From Rippkaea orientalis PCC 8801 (GTDB taxonomy: Bacteria > Cyanobacteriota > Cyanobacteriia > Cyanobacteriales > Microcystaceae), in the NCBI RefSeq assembly GCF_000021805.1, contig NC_011726.1, positions 496,001-560,000 on the forward strand: a stretch of 64,000 nt of DNA. Direction: 5' to 3'. A program made the position numbers and the translations under genes. The notes beneath the pieces are model-generated. The model was not told the origin of the DNA. It searched no databases and saw nothing but the letters and a program-made list of their open reading frames with translations. Below, piece after piece: positions 44,511 through 54,922 of the stretch. Each line of letters starts with the position of its first letter. Positions within the stretch are counted from its first letter, which is position 1.

Positions 44511-45368
44511 TTAGATTATCTCATGTTTTAAGCCGTTTTTACCTTGTTTTTTGACAGTATACATCAAGCTATCTACTTTTTCTAAAGCTTTATCCACTGA
44601 TTCGGGAGCAATATTATGGGTGAGTGCCCCAATGCTAAACCCAATGGGAACTTTTTCTGACTCAATGGTGAGTAAAAGTTCTTCCTGAACTCGTCTGAGG
44701 ACTATTTGTCCTTGATTATAGTCGGTTTCCGGTAATAATAAAGCAAATTCATCTCCTCCAAGACGTGCTAAGGTATCCGTTTGACGGATATTTTTTTGAA
44801 TTATTTGAGTGATTAATTGTAACAAGTGATCACCGCTACTATATCCTAATTGATCGTTAACTTGTTTGAAATTATCTACATCAAAATAAGCCAATGTTAA
44901 CGGATGCTGATAACGATAACATCGGTTAATTTCTATTTGGAGAATTTCCCGAAAGAAACGATTATTAAATGCTCCCGTTAAACTATCAGTACGAGCCAAA
45001 ATTTTCTCTCTTTCATAAGCGTTTTTGATTTGAGAAATTAAATAGGTTATAATTGAAAAAAATCCTAATCTAACACTGGCATTCCAGTAAGGAAGTAAAG
45101 GATAAGGATAGATTTTAGCTGCTGAATCGGCAATCAACCAGATAAAAGTACAAAGACAACAGAATGAAAAGCCCATAGCTTGATTAATAAACCAAGTCAC
45201 TAATATGATCGGAAATAAATAAAAAATTGACAATGATAAATCAACTTTAATCCAATAATCAATCACTCCAATCAAAATAACTAAAATAAGAGCTAAAGCC
45301 AATATTACCGATTTTGAACAGGAACTTAAAGCTTTAACTAGCCTAGACAAAAGATCATTAGCAGTCAC
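44511..45368 (-). CDS. membrane diguanylate cyclase (GGDEF)
   Basis: A 285-residue protein. About five N-terminal hydrophobic segments (residues 15-115) form a membrane sensor domain with no recognised name. The GGDEF domain follows (about 125-285) with DSLTGAFNNRFF at its start, the intact active site RLGGDEFALLLPE and the inhibitory I-site RQTD five residues upstream of GGDEF. It should make c-di-GMP with product inhibition. No EAL domain is fused. It stands alone between the LRR gene and argS. Confidence 0.92.
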   Translation of the reverse strand: MTANDLLSRLVKALSSCSKSVILALALILVILIGVIDYWIKVDLSLSIFYLFPIILVTWFINQAMGFSFCCLCTFIWLIADSAAKIYPYPLLPYWNASVRLGFFSIITYLISQIKNAYEREKILARTDSLTGAFNNRFFREILQIEINRCYRYQHPLTLAYFDVDNFKQVNDQLGYSSGDHLLQLITQIIQKNIRQTDTLARLGGDEFALLLPETDYNQGQIVLRRVQEELLLTIESEKVPIGFSIGALTHNIAPESVDKALEKVDSLMYTVKKQGKNGLKHEII

Positions 45369-45547
45369 TGGTAATACTCCGAAATAGATTAATGAATGAG
45401 CTAATCTATAACCTTCTCATAGCATACTCTTAAATACCCCAAAACTCAAGTTTATTGAAAATCTCTGCAATAATTATTTGCTCTTTATATTTTGGGGTTT
45501 TTGCTAACTCTATGATATTATAGATAAAGTATAACGATTGATTGATT

Positions 45548-47305
45548 ATGACATCTATTAACGAGCAACTCACCAATTATTTTATTCAAGCTTTAGTTAA
45601 AGCTTTTGGGGCTGAATTTTCTGATATTGACCCTATAGTAGTTCCTGCAAGTAATCCTAAATTCGGGGATTATCAAGCTAATATTGCGTTGTCTTTAGCC
45701 AAAAAATTAGGCGAACAACCTAGAGCGATCGCCCAAAAGATCATTGATAATTTATCCTTAGAAGATCTCGGAGAACTTCCCACCATAGCAGGTCCAGGAT
45801 TTATCAATATTAAAATTAAACCAACCTATTTAGCAACTCAACTTAAAGTTCAACAAAATAGTTCTAGTTTAGGAGTAACAAAAGCTGACCCAATCGAAAA
45901 AATTATTGTTGATTTTTCTAGCCCCAATATTGCCAAAGAAATGCACGTTGGACATCTTCGTTCTACCATTATTGGTGATTGTATTGCTCGCATTTTAGAA
46001 GTCCGAGGTCATCAGGTTTTAAGACTCAATCATGTGGGAGATTGGGGGACTCAATTTGGGATGTTAATTGCCTACCTTGCAGAAGTTTATCCCGATGCCT
46101 TAACCACAGCAGATGCCCTAGATATTGGTGATTTAGTTACTTTTTATAAGCAAGCTAAAAAACGGTTTGATGAAGACGAAAAGTTTCAAGAAACGGCTAG
46201 AAATCAAGTAGTTAAATTACAAGCAGGCGATAGTCAAACTCGTCATGCTTGGCAGTTACTTTGTGAGCAATCGCGCCGAGAATTTCAAGTAATTTATGAT
46301 ATCTTAGATATTAATATTACCGAAAGAGGAGAATCTTTTTATAATCCCTTACTTGAGGATATTATTAAAGAATTAGATCACCAAGGACTGCTGAAAAAAG
46401 ATGCGGGTGCACAATGCGTTTTTCTCGATGGATTTACCAATAAATCTGGTGATCCTTTACCCTTAATTGTACAAAAATCTGACGGAGGTTATAATTATGC
46501 AACAACCGATTTAGCAGCCTTAAAATATCGTATTACTCAAGATCAAGCAGAACGTATTATCTATGTAACCGATGCAGGACAAGCTAATCATTTTGCCCAA
46601 GTATTCCAAGTGGCTAAAAAAGCCCATATTATCCCTAAAAATGTAGAAATTATTCACGTTCCTTTTGGATTAGTTAAAGGAGAAGACGGCAAGAAATTAA
46701 AAACCCGTTCAGGAACCACGATTAAACTAAGAGACTTATTAGATGAAGCGGTGATTTATGCGCGTCAAGATCTTGAAAAAAGATTAGCAGAGGAAGGAAG
46801 ACAAGAATCTGAAGACTTTATCGCTAATGTATCTCAAGTGGTGGGAATTAGTGCCGTTAAATACGCTGATTTAAGTCAAAATCGGACTAGCGATTATATC
46901 TTTAGTTACGATAAAATGTTAGCCCTTCAAGGCAATACAGCACCCTATATGCTCTATGCTTATGCAAGAATACAAAGTATTAGTCGGGAAGGCAATATTG
47001 ACTTTGAAAGTTTGCAGCAAGAAGCTAAAATTATCCTGCAAGAAGAAACGGAAATTGAGTTAGGAAAATACCTATTACAATTAAGCGAAGTTATTGAAGA
47101 AGTGGAAAAAACGTTACTTCCTAACCGTTTATGTGATTACCTATACGAATTGAGTAAAAAATTTAACCGATTCTATGAAAACTGTCCCGTCCTAAAATCA
47201 GAAGAACCCTTACGGACATCGCGTTTATTATTATGTGATTTAACAGCCAGAACGCTGAAGTTAGGGTTATCCTTATTAGGTATTCCAGTGTTAGAAAGAA
47301 TGTAA
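45548..47305 (+). CDS. argS: arginyl-tRNA synthetase
   Basis: A class I aminoacyl-tRNA synthetase of 585 residues starting at the ATG at 45548. The N-terminal tRNA-binding add-1 domain has [20 protein letters not shown]. The HIGH motif is [13 protein letters not shown], and [12 protein letters not shown] takes the place of KMSKS. The C-terminal DALR anticodon domain is seen in YAYARIQSI and [12 protein letters not shown]. It charges tRNA-Arg. It converges with the sucC-like gene. Confidence 0.97.
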   Translation: MTSINEQLTNYFIQALVKAFGAEFSDIDPIVVPASNPKFGDYQANIALSLAKKLGEQPRAIAQKIIDNLSLEDLGELPTIAGPGFINIKIKPTYLATQLKVQQNSSSLGVTKADPIEKIIVDFSSPNIAKEMHVGHLRSTIIGDCIARILEVRGHQVLRLNHVGDWGTQFGMLIAYLAEVYPDALTTADALDIGDLVTFYKQAKKRFDEDEKFQETARNQVVKLQAGDSQTRHAWQLLCEQSRREFQVIYDILDINITERGESFYNPLLEDIIKELDHQGLLKKDAGAQCVFLDGFTNKSGDPLPLIVQKSDGGYNYATTDLAALKYRITQDQAERIIYVTDAGQANHFAQVFQVAKKAHIIPKNVEIIHVPFGLVKGEDGKKLKTRSGTTIKLRDLLDEAVIYARQDLEKRLAEEGRQESEDFIANVSQVVGISAVKYADLSQNRTSDYIFSYDKMLALQGNTAPYMLYAYARIQSISREGNIDFESLQQEAKIILQEETEIELGKYLLQLSEVIEEVEKTLLPNRLCDYLYELSKKFNRFYENCPVLKSEEPLRTSRLLLCDLTARTLKLGLSLLGIPVLERM

Positions 47306-47370
47306 TTAATCCTAACACTTAATAAAATTCACAGAGCGAACACCATAGTCAAGAGTCAGTTAAAAATTGG

Positions 47371-48627
47371 TTATTGTTTCGCACTTGTTGATAATAGTGT
47401 CTGGGTTATCGCTGTTTCTAAGTCTTCCTGCCAATAAATCGTTAAACCAGAAAGATGTTGTTTAATTGCGTCAATATCCCCTCCCACAAGACGCACCACC
47501 AAGGGTAACGGTTCAGTCACTGATAGAGAACGGGTTTGATTTTGGCGACGACCTTGACGTTCGGAAGTATTGGCTCCTGTGGGTCGGGGTAAGCGATCTT
47601 CATTTTTTTGCTTGGAGTACGGTTCATAATAGTCTGCGATCGCTTGGGCTATGGCCTCGGCGGTTTCAGGACTGCCTAAAATATTGATTAGGATAACCTG
47701 TAAATGCGTTAATTGCATCGCCTGAGCTAAGGCTAGGGAAAATTGTTCTATGATAGATTTTTCGGGCTTTTTTTCGAGCATAACAAAAGCACAATCGGGT
47801 TTTCCCTTCTGCTTCACTAAGAGATCCCAGGTGGTTAAAGCGAGTCCCCAACTATTACTAATAATGCCGACTTCTCCTTTGCTGGAGGTTGATCGTAGAT
47901 GTTGTAGGATAGGCGGCCACGGTTCGGCTTTTCCTGAGGTTAAGGTCATACTAGAGGCCTTAGACTGTTGGGAGGTTAACAGATCTAGGAGGTCCTGATG
48001 ACGAGGAAGGGCACTATCGTTGACGGCAATTTTACCATCGAGTGCCATGACTTCTCCGGTGGGACTGACGGCCAGGGGATTAATTTCTATCCAATCTAGG
48101 TCTTTTTCCCGAAAAAGCTGGTACATTTTTTCAATAATCGAACTCACTGCGTGGATGAGTTTACCTTCGAGTCCCATCTTAATGGCTAACCGACGGGCAT
48201 AAAAAGGCGAAAATTCACCATCTAAGACCACTTTTTCGATGTGACTTAAGAGGTTTTCGACTTCAATTCCCCCTTGGGATGAACCGAGTAATACGGGACA
48301 TTGCAGTTGATAATCAAACAGAACACAGAGAAAAAATTCCGCTTGGGTGTTGTAGCGAGCTTCTGCGAGGATTACTTCGGGATATTCTCCTAAAATCGGT
48401 AGACTAAAAATGGCTTGGGCTGCTGCGATCGCATCGATGGTATTTTCGACAAAGCGAATTCCTCCAGCTTTGCCACGTCCCCCCGAACGGACTTGAGATT
48501 TTAATACGACGGGATAGGGAATCTGGAGACGTTTGATCTCGCTGAGATTGGCTATGGGTTGGGAAGGCAAAATGGGAATGCCTACACGATGGAAAAGTTC
48601 TTTAGCTTGGTATTCGAGTAAGTCCAT
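47371..48627 (-). CDS. sucC: succinyl-CoA synthetase beta subunit-like (ATP-grasp)
   Basis: This encodes 418 residues. It starts MDLLEYQAKELFHRVGIPI, typical for SucC, with the ATP-grasp strand VVLKSQVRSGGRGKAGG and metal-binding part DWIEINPLAVSP. The C-terminal CoA-ligase domain is recognisable (GIISNSWGLALTTWDLL) but contains an insertion with SKQKNEDRLPRPTGANTSER that looks unstructured. sucD is not adjacent. It probably forms a heteromer with a SucD coded elsewhere, converting succinyl-CoA to succinate with ATP or GTP. Confidence 0.88.
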   Translation of the reverse strand: MDLLEYQAKELFHRVGIPILPSQPIANLSEIKRLQIPYPVVLKSQVRSGGRGKAGGIRFVENTIDAIAAAQAIFSLPILGEYPEVILAEARYNTQAEFFLCVLFDYQLQCPVLLGSSQGGIEVENLLSHIEKVVLDGEFSPFYARRLAIKMGLEGKLIHAVSSIIEKMYQLFREKDLDWIEINPLAVSPTGEVMALDGKIAVNDSALPRHQDLLDLLTSQQSKASSMTLTSGKAEPWPPILQHLRSTSSKGEVGIISNSWGLALTTWDLLVKQKGKPDCAFVMLEKKPEKSIIEQFSLALAQAMQLTHLQVILINILGSPETAEAIAQAIADYYEPYSKQKNEDRLPRPTGANTSERQGRRQNQTRSLSVTEPLPLVVRLVGGDIDAIKQHLSGLTIYWQEDLETAITQTLLSTSAKQ

Positions 48628-48844
48628 AACCCTATTATCTCAGAAGTTGGGAATTGATAACTTGTCAGTTATTTTTAGCTAAACAATCCTTCATTATATT
48701 ACATTATCGTTATTATCGCTCAAAAAATTAATCATTTCAATGACGCTTTAGATAATGTTAGCTCTTTGGATTTTTTTGATACTTTTTTTTCATCATACAG
48801 ACAAGTCAAGTAACATTTGGCAATATCAGTAGACTCGAACAGAG

Positions 48845-50575
48845 CTAACGGACTTGTTTAAGACTTTCAACTTTCTTAGTAAACAATTCAGTTGCTAAAC
48901 TCAATACAGTTCGATTTTCTCGGACTTTAATGTTAACACTAACCGACATTCCAGACTGTAGAGGAATTTCCCGACCCGATGATCTTAGGACTTGTTCATC
49001 TAACTTAATTTTAGTTGGAAAGCGATAATATTTATGAATTTCATTAGGTTCTAAGGCATCTGAACCAATGGCAATGACTTCGCCTTTAATATCTCCAAAT
49101 TCACTAAAGGGAAAAGAATCAATGCGGATATCTGCTTTTTGTCCAGTCCGAACAAACCCAATATCTTCATTGGTGACATCAACTTCAGCTACTAGCTGAT
49201 CATCCGGCACAATTTTTAATAAAGGTTCTGTTTGATTCGGAGGAGGAACATAACCAGTAGTAGCTTTTAAATCAAAGACAGTTCCACTAACAGGAGCTTT
49301 AATTTCTTGATACTTTAAAGTGACATTAGTACGACTAATTTCGCTGTCAGTTTCAGCAATTTTCTTGTCATTTTCTACAATGATTTTGGTTAACTGGCTA
49401 TCAATATCAGCGATTCTTTGTTTGTTTTGTGAAATTTTATCTCGCACTTCTTTTTCCGTAAGAACAACAGTATTATTTAACTTAGCATTCGCTTGAGCAA
49501 TAGCTAATTCTAAGCGTCGTTCTTCTTGTTCAAAACGAGCAATCTCAGCCGTGCGATCCTGAATTTGTTGTCGTTGTTTATCGTATTCAATAGTTCCGTT
49601 AGCAATCTGTTCGGTGAGGCGTTGTCTTCTTTCAGCAATCGCTTGTTTTTGTTTTTCAACTTGCAATTGAGCAAGAGCGCCTTCTTCTAATAACGGTTCT
49701 ACATTTTTTAGGATTCCTTCTTCAATTTTTAACGCCTTTTGGGCTTCTGCTCTAGCTTCTGTATTGCGTTGTTGAATTTCCGCTAAGACTTTTTGATCAT
49801 CAGTTAATTGCTTTTTGGCATCCGCTAACTGTACTTGGGTTTGTCGCAATTGTTTCTCAAGTTGTTCCATTTCCAATTGAGCAGCCATCGCCCTTGAATC
49901 TAATTCGGCTTTGGCTGCTCGAAGTCGAGCCACTTGATCGAGACTCAGTTCACTCCCTGCACTAGATTCTCCTAATTGAATCCCATAAAGTTGATTTTCA
50001 ACGATTAAGCTAGTACGGTTAAGGGCTAAAGCAGCCACTTCTGGGGGGAGTTTCAGCTTGATTATCTCGGTTTGCACTTGAAGCGGATCAAGCGACTGAT
50101 TCATCAACGTGCGATAAAATTTGTTCTCTTGTTGCAAAGATTGTTTAACTTTGGTTAAGGAGACTAATTCGGCTTTAGTAGACTCAGAATCCATCGATAC
50201 GAGAACTTGTCCTTTTTTAACGCGATCGCCATCTTTAACTAAAACCTCTTCAACCACGCCATTGAGAGGAGCTTGAATTTCCTTGACGGTGTCTTGGGGT
50301 TTAAGTTGTCCTTTGGCTGTGACCACTTGTTCAATGGTGGCCACGGCAGCCCAAATGACCGAGGCCGTTGTTACTCCCACAATTGTCCAAACTACGGCGC
50401 GTGACCAAATGGGAGATTGACGCAGAATCACCGCTTGTTCAGAATTGATGGGGACAAGGAAGTTTTGACCAAAGAGATGGTCGTTGCCTTCAGATTTTGT
50501 CAGGGCGTTATGGCCATTCGCTCCATTTTGGGGAACAATCGCTCCCTTATTCTCATTTCCATTACTTTGACTCAT
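48845..50575 (-). CDS. HlyD-family membrane fusion protein
   Basis: A 576-residue adaptor. One membrane helix is at about residues 60-80 (VVWTIVGVTTASVIWAAVA), then a lipoyl half-motif (VVEEVLVKDGDRVKKGQVLV). Very long coiled-coil helices follow (about 120-395), then the second lipoyl half (IKAPVSGTVFDLKATTGYV) and the C-terminal beta domain. It bridges the ABC exporter encoded directly upstream (35 bases) to a TolC channel for type I secretion. The coil length would span a wide periplasm. Substrate not identified. Confidence 0.94.
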   Translation of the reverse strand: MSQSNGNENKGAIVPQNGANGHNALTKSEGNDHLFGQNFLVPINSEQAVILRQSPIWSRAVVWTIVGVTTASVIWAAVATIEQVVTAKGQLKPQDTVKEIQAPLNGVVEEVLVKDGDRVKKGQVLVSMDSESTKAELVSLTKVKQSLQQENKFYRTLMNQSLDPLQVQTEIIKLKLPPEVAALALNRTSLIVENQLYGIQLGESSAGSELSLDQVARLRAAKAELDSRAMAAQLEMEQLEKQLRQTQVQLADAKKQLTDDQKVLAEIQQRNTEARAEAQKALKIEEGILKNVEPLLEEGALAQLQVEKQKQAIAERRQRLTEQIANGTIEYDKQRQQIQDRTAEIARFEQEERRLELAIAQANAKLNNTVVLTEKEVRDKISQNKQRIADIDSQLTKIIVENDKKIAETDSEISRTNVTLKYQEIKAPVSGTVFDLKATTGYVPPPNQTEPLLKIVPDDQLVAEVDVTNEDIGFVRTGQKADIRIDSFPFSEFGDIKGEVIAIGSDALEPNEIHKYYRFPTKIKLDEQVLRSSGREIPLQSGMSVSVNIKVRENRTVLSLATELFTKKVESLKQVR

Positions 50576-50610
50576 CTTTTTTCACCTTTGACTTGATAAC
50601 TGATTACTGA

Positions 50611-53600
50611 TTACTGATTCGCTTCCTGTTGCTGATACAAATAGTAGTATCGTCCTTTCATGGCCATTAATTCTTCATGAGTTCCCTGTTCTACGACTGA
50701 TCCGGCATCCATCATAACGATAACATCAGCATTTCTAATAGACCCCAGACGGTGGGTAATAAACAAGACAGTGCGATCGCTCATCGCTTCTAATAAATTA
50801 GTACAAACCTGTTGTTCAGTAGCATAGTCGAGGGCACTGGTGGCTTCATCGAGGACTAAAATACGGGGATTTTGTAAGACGGAACGGGCGATCGCAATCC
50901 GTTGGCGTTGTCCCCCGGATAGGGCTGCGCCTCTTTCCCCTACCCTGGTATTGTACCCACTCGGCAAGCTCATAATAAAGTCATGGGCGGCTGCTACGGT
51001 CGCCGCTTCAATAATTTCCTCAGTACTGGCATCGGGGTTAGTCAGGGCGATATTTTCCTGAACTGTTCCATCAAATAAGAGGGTATCTTGGGGAACGACT
51101 CCCACCTGACGACGCAGCGAATAGAGTTCGACTTTAGAAATATCATAGCCATCAATGAGAATCCGTCCCGATTCTGGCTCATACAGCCGTGAAATTAATT
51201 TGGTGAGGGTACTTTTTCCGGCTCCACTTTGCCCAACAATGGCGATAAACGTGCCGGGGGGAAAATCAATATTGACGTTGTACAGTTGCAAGGGGCCATG
51301 TTGTTTAAAGCGAAAACAGACATTTTCGTATTTAACTGCCCCTTGAATCAAAGGCATGGGGATATTTTGCCGATCCTCTTCTGCTTCTTGGGGCGTATCG
51401 ACAATATCGGCTAACCGTTCCAATGAAAGGGCGGTTTCTTGGAAATTTTGCCAAAGTTGGGTCAGTCGTAAAATCGGTGAGGTGACGTAACTGGCAATAA
51501 TGCGGAAAGCGATCAATTGTCCTAAGCTAAGTTTCTGATCGAGGACTAAATAGGCTCCCACCCAAAGCACCAAGAGTCCTGAGAGTTTGTTGAGAAAATT
51601 ACTCGTAGAACTGGCTAGGGTGGAAGTAATCACCGTATCAAAGCCGGCCGAGACGTAACGGGCGTATTTGTCTTGCCATTGCCAGCGCGATCGCAGTTCA
51701 ATATTTTGTGCCTTGACGGTTTGAATCCCAGACATGACCTCTACTAAATAGGACTGAGTTTCGGCGTTTCGTTCGGCTTTAGCGCGTAATTGACGGCGAA
51801 TGGTGGGAGAAAAGATCAAGGTCATCGCAATGAAAAAGGGAATAATGCCCAAGGCCACTAAGGTTAACAGGGGGCTGTAGATGACCATAACCACCACATA
51901 GACCACGGAAAATATGGCATCGAGTACCACGGTTAGGGCGGTTCCCGTGAGAAACTGACGAATATTTTCGAGTTCATTGACCCTAGTGGAAATTTCCCCC
52001 ACGGGTCGCTTTTCAAAATATTGCAGGGGTAAGCGTAGCAGGTGGTCGATAATTTCTGACCCCAAACTCATATCAATTCGGTTGGTGGTATCAACAAAAA
52101 GATAGGTTCGCAGGGTGGTTAATAGGGCTTCAAAAATAGCGATAATTAAGAGGAAAACCCCTAAAACTTGCAAGGTATCTGAACTATTTTGCACAATGAC
52201 CTTATCGATGATCACCTGAATCATCAAGGGATTGGCTAATCCAAACAGTTGCACGAAAAAGGAAGCGATTAAGACTTCCGTTAAAACGCGACGGTATTTA
52301 ATGAGAGAAGGGATAAACCAATGCAACCCAAACCGTTCTTGAGGGGTATTTTTTGTTGTCTGTAGTAATAAAACGTCTCCTTGTTCTCCCCAACTGCGCA
52401 GAAACTCTTCAGGGGAACGGTGAATTAGTCCCAATTCGGGAACCGCGACAACGATCTGGCGATCGCTGGCTTCATAGAGTACCGCTAAACTGTCTTGCCA
52501 GTTGATTAAGGCGGGGGTTTTGAGTTGGGTAAAGGATTTAGCCCGAATCGTGATTAATTGGGCATTGAGTCCCATTAATTCGACAATTGCCCCACATAGG
52601 GGTAAGGAAAGATTTCCCGTCCGTTGCAGTTGATCGGCTAAAATGCGCCGAATCACATCCCGGCGGAAAGGCATCCCGAAATATTGACTGAGCATCTGAA
52701 AACAAGCAATCCCAATGCTCAAAGGAGTATTGCCTCGAATGACAGGATAAGCCTTTCCTTTACCCTTTAAATTCTTATCTGAGGGGAGTTCAATTTCTTT
52801 TCCGACCAATTCTGCCTCAGCATAGGGAATATCTTCGGCGGTATCGGTCATCAGGTGTGGCGTGTCGGGTATTGCCGTGAGATTGGCTTGATTCGTTGAT
52901 TCTTGGGCTAAATTTCCTAGGTTTTGCCATTCAATCAGAGGAAACCCGACTAACCGCACAGGCTGTTCTCCGGGGACTTCTAGGAGGGGAATTGTCCCGT
53001 GTTGATTGAGTTGAGTTCCCACAGGACAATTCGCCAGGGTTCCTCCCCCACTCACTAACCAGACGGTATCGGGATCTTGTAGGGGGATGAGGTCTTCAGG
53101 GGCCAGCTTGCCGGGACTGAGATAGTAAATTTTGGTATCAGGGAGGATTTCTTGGGCTAATTCCTTAAGATTGCCCATTCCTTGGGCTTGTTGATCGAGT
53201 TGTTTCCCTAAGAGTTCAAATAATTCTATCAGGCTACAGTCGTCTTTAAAGAATGACCCAAATGCTGGATATTCATTGAATAGGTCAAGAAATTCCCCTT
53301 GATCGACCATGACCGTTACGCATTCGGTGGAGGCGATCGCCGTTTCACAGGGAACTCCTCTGATGACGTTAACTCCGCCAATAATTGCCCCCGGTTCGAG
53401 CAATTTTAGGGTTAGGGGCATTTTTGTCCGAGGATCATAACCGAGGAGTCGTGCTTTACCTTCGAGTAAAATCATGATCCCAGAGGGCATTTTTTCCCGC
53501 ATCAGGATTACTTGTCCCATGTGATAACGCCAAGGTTGACTACGGTTAATCAACTGTTGAATCACTGACTGGGGAAGATGCTCAAAAGGGGCAGTATTTT

Positions 53601-53637
53601 GCAGCAAATTGGGTAAATTGTCGCTAGTATAAGTCAT
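50611..53637 (-). CDS. type I secretion ABC exporter with cNMP-binding-like and C39-like domains
   Basis: A 1008-residue fusion. The N-terminus (about 15-130) is a CRP-like cyclic-nucleotide-binding fold (LLEGKARLLGYD, PGAIIGG). A peptidase C39-like domain lies at about 300-430; its catalytic Cys is missing (TPLSIGIACFQML in place of the usual D-C-G), so it should only bind substrate, as in HlyB. Six membrane helices follow, then the ATPase: GQSGAGKST, ALSGGQRQR, ILVLDEATSALD. The layout equals Synechocystis Sll1180. It would export RTX- or S-layer-like proteins. Confidence 0.93.
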   Translation of the reverse strand: MTYTSDNLPNLLQNTAPFEHLPQSVIQQLINRSQPWRYHMGQVILMREKMPSGIMILLEGKARLLGYDPRTKMPLTLKLLEPGAIIGGVNVIRGVPCETAIASTECVTVMVDQGEFLDLFNEYPAFGSFFKDDCSLIELFELLGKQLDQQAQGMGNLKELAQEILPDTKIYYLSPGKLAPEDLIPLQDPDTVWLVSGGGTLANCPVGTQLNQHGTIPLLEVPGEQPVRLVGFPLIEWQNLGNLAQESTNQANLTAIPDTPHLMTDTAEDIPYAEAELVGKEIELPSDKNLKGKGKAYPVIRGNTPLSIGIACFQMLSQYFGMPFRRDVIRRILADQLQRTGNLSLPLCGAIVELMGLNAQLITIRAKSFTQLKTPALINWQDSLAVLYEASDRQIVVAVPELGLIHRSPEEFLRSWGEQGDVLLLQTTKNTPQERFGLHWFIPSLIKYRRVLTEVLIASFFVQLFGLANPLMIQVIIDKVIVQNSSDTLQVLGVFLLIIAIFEALLTTLRTYLFVDTTNRIDMSLGSEIIDHLLRLPLQYFEKRPVGEISTRVNELENIRQFLTGTALTVVLDAIFSVVYVVVMVIYSPLLTLVALGIIPFFIAMTLIFSPTIRRQLRAKAERNAETQSYLVEVMSGIQTVKAQNIELRSRWQWQDKYARYVSAGFDTVITSTLASSTSNFLNKLSGLLVLWVGAYLVLDQKLSLGQLIAFRIIASYVTSPILRLTQLWQNFQETALSLERLADIVDTPQEAEEDRQNIPMPLIQGAVKYENVCFRFKQHGPLQLYNVNIDFPPGTFIAIVGQSGAGKSTLTKLISRLYEPESGRILIDGYDISKVELYSLRRQVGVVPQDTLLFDGTVQENIALTNPDASTEEIIEAATVAAAHDFIMSLPSGYNTRVGERGAALSGGQRQRIAIARSVLQNPRILVLDEATSALDYATEQQVCTNLLEAMSDRTVLFITHRLGSIRNADVIVMMDAGSVVEQGTHEELMAMKGRYYYLYQQQEANQ

Positions 53638-53746
53638 TATCTTAAATTCACCAAGTCAAAAGTCACCAAGTTAGAAGTTGGGAGAATGGAGAGGCTGAGA
53701 AGATTATTGAGTCGTCCCATACTCCTCACATTTGACCATCCCTCCA

Positions 53747-54496
53747 CTACACTGTTGCTTGTTCCCTATTCCCTGTTCCCTCAAATGTTACCTTTTTAAG
53801 TTCATTGGATAACCATTCTTGAAACAGTTCGTTAAGCAGTCGTCCCTTTGTTGCTTCATCAAGTTGAGCGGTGAGGTACTTTTCTAACCGTAGAATAACA
53901 AACCACTCTCCCACTCGGTGAGGGGGAGAGAGTTGTCCGGGTTGACTGGTGGACAAAATCTGGGAGATAGTCGGATGGGGAACATTCAACTCAACGGGGC
54001 CAATTAATCCTCCGGTTTGCGCTTCTGCACCTTGGGAGTATTGTTTGGCTAATTCTGTAAAGGAACTTTCTCCTTCGGCAATCCGAAAGTAGAGTTCTTG
54101 GGCAATTCCAGGGTCTTTTGTGCGAATCAGCGAATAAACCACACGATCAAGTTTTCCTTTGGATTTTAGGAAATAACTTTCGAGTTGATGTTCCCAGGTC
54201 AGTTTTTTGAACTTTTCGAGTTTAATATCCCGCACGGTTAGATGCGCTAACTGTTCAGGCGTTATACCATGGTATTTAACCCATTCTTGGAGTTGGGTTT
54301 CATTGGCAATTTGGTGTTTTTGATAAAATTGCTGTCTTCCTAGGGTTTCTTCTTCTGGGGTGCAGTCAATGGACGCGATCGCTTGATCAATAATGATTTC
54401 TTTCGCTAATTGCGGTAAAAGTTTATATTGCGCCAACAGAGGATATAAATCTGGCTCTGAGAGCTCTTGGTCACCAATTTGTAAGACAACAGTCAT
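53747..54496 (-). CDS. parvulin-type peptidylprolyl isomerase, secretion-linked
   Basis: A 249-residue protein with a helical N-terminal chaperone-like part and a PpiC/rotamase domain at about 125-215 (GESSFTELAKQYSQG, GGLIGPV). No signal peptide is present, so it should act in the cytoplasm. It is the first gene of the set with the ABC exporter (109 bases downstream) and HlyD, suggesting that it helps keep secretion substrates export-ready. The extreme C-terminus (EGTGNREQATV) is encoded by a GGGAACAGGGAA-type intergenic repeat, so the natural end may have been altered. Confidence 0.85.
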   Translation of the reverse strand: MTVVLQIGDQELSEPDLYPLLAQYKLLPQLAKEIIIDQAIASIDCTPEEETLGRQQFYQKHQIANETQLQEWVKYHGITPEQLAHLTVRDIKLEKFKKLTWEHQLESYFLKSKGKLDRVVYSLIRTKDPGIAQELYFRIAEGESSFTELAKQYSQGAEAQTGGLIGPVELNVPHPTISQILSTSQPGQLSPPHRVGEWFVILRLEKYLTAQLDEATKGRLLNELFQEWLSNELKKVTFEGTGNREQATV

Positions 54497-54922
54497 TTTT
54501 CCCGTTCTCCTTTGGGATAGCTTCCTCTAGTTCGTTTAGATATCGTTGATCATAAGAGCGACTCATCGAGAGTCTAGTCTTTTAGGTAGATTCAATCTAT
54601 TAATGTAGATTAATATTTCTTTATTCTGTTTTCCTTGGAGTTCTGACTGTTCTAACATCAAGTAGGTTGCTGCTAAGCGCATTGAATACTAGGTGACTGT
54701 TCAGATTCCAAACCTAAACATTATATTATAGCGTTTTTCAGAACTCATAAGCTGCTCCCCTAAACGTTTGATTGTTTTCTGTTGCGTGAGCTATTGTCCA
54801 TTAAACTCGGTATACTTGAAATTAATAAAAACTGTCACTCTCTCACTCCCTCACGCGCTCCTCCGCTCAGTCTCAACGACTAATTTAGATGATGAACAGC
54901 TTATCCTTTTGAGAACACTTCA
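54497..54922. other. 426-bp non-coding region between divergent genes
   Basis: It holds the promoters for the secretion operon (minus) and the ComF-like gene (plus). No reading frame with a ribosome site and no RNA gene was seen. CTCACTCCCTCACGCGCTCC around 54842-54861 is a short pyrimidine-rich tract. Confidence 0.5.
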
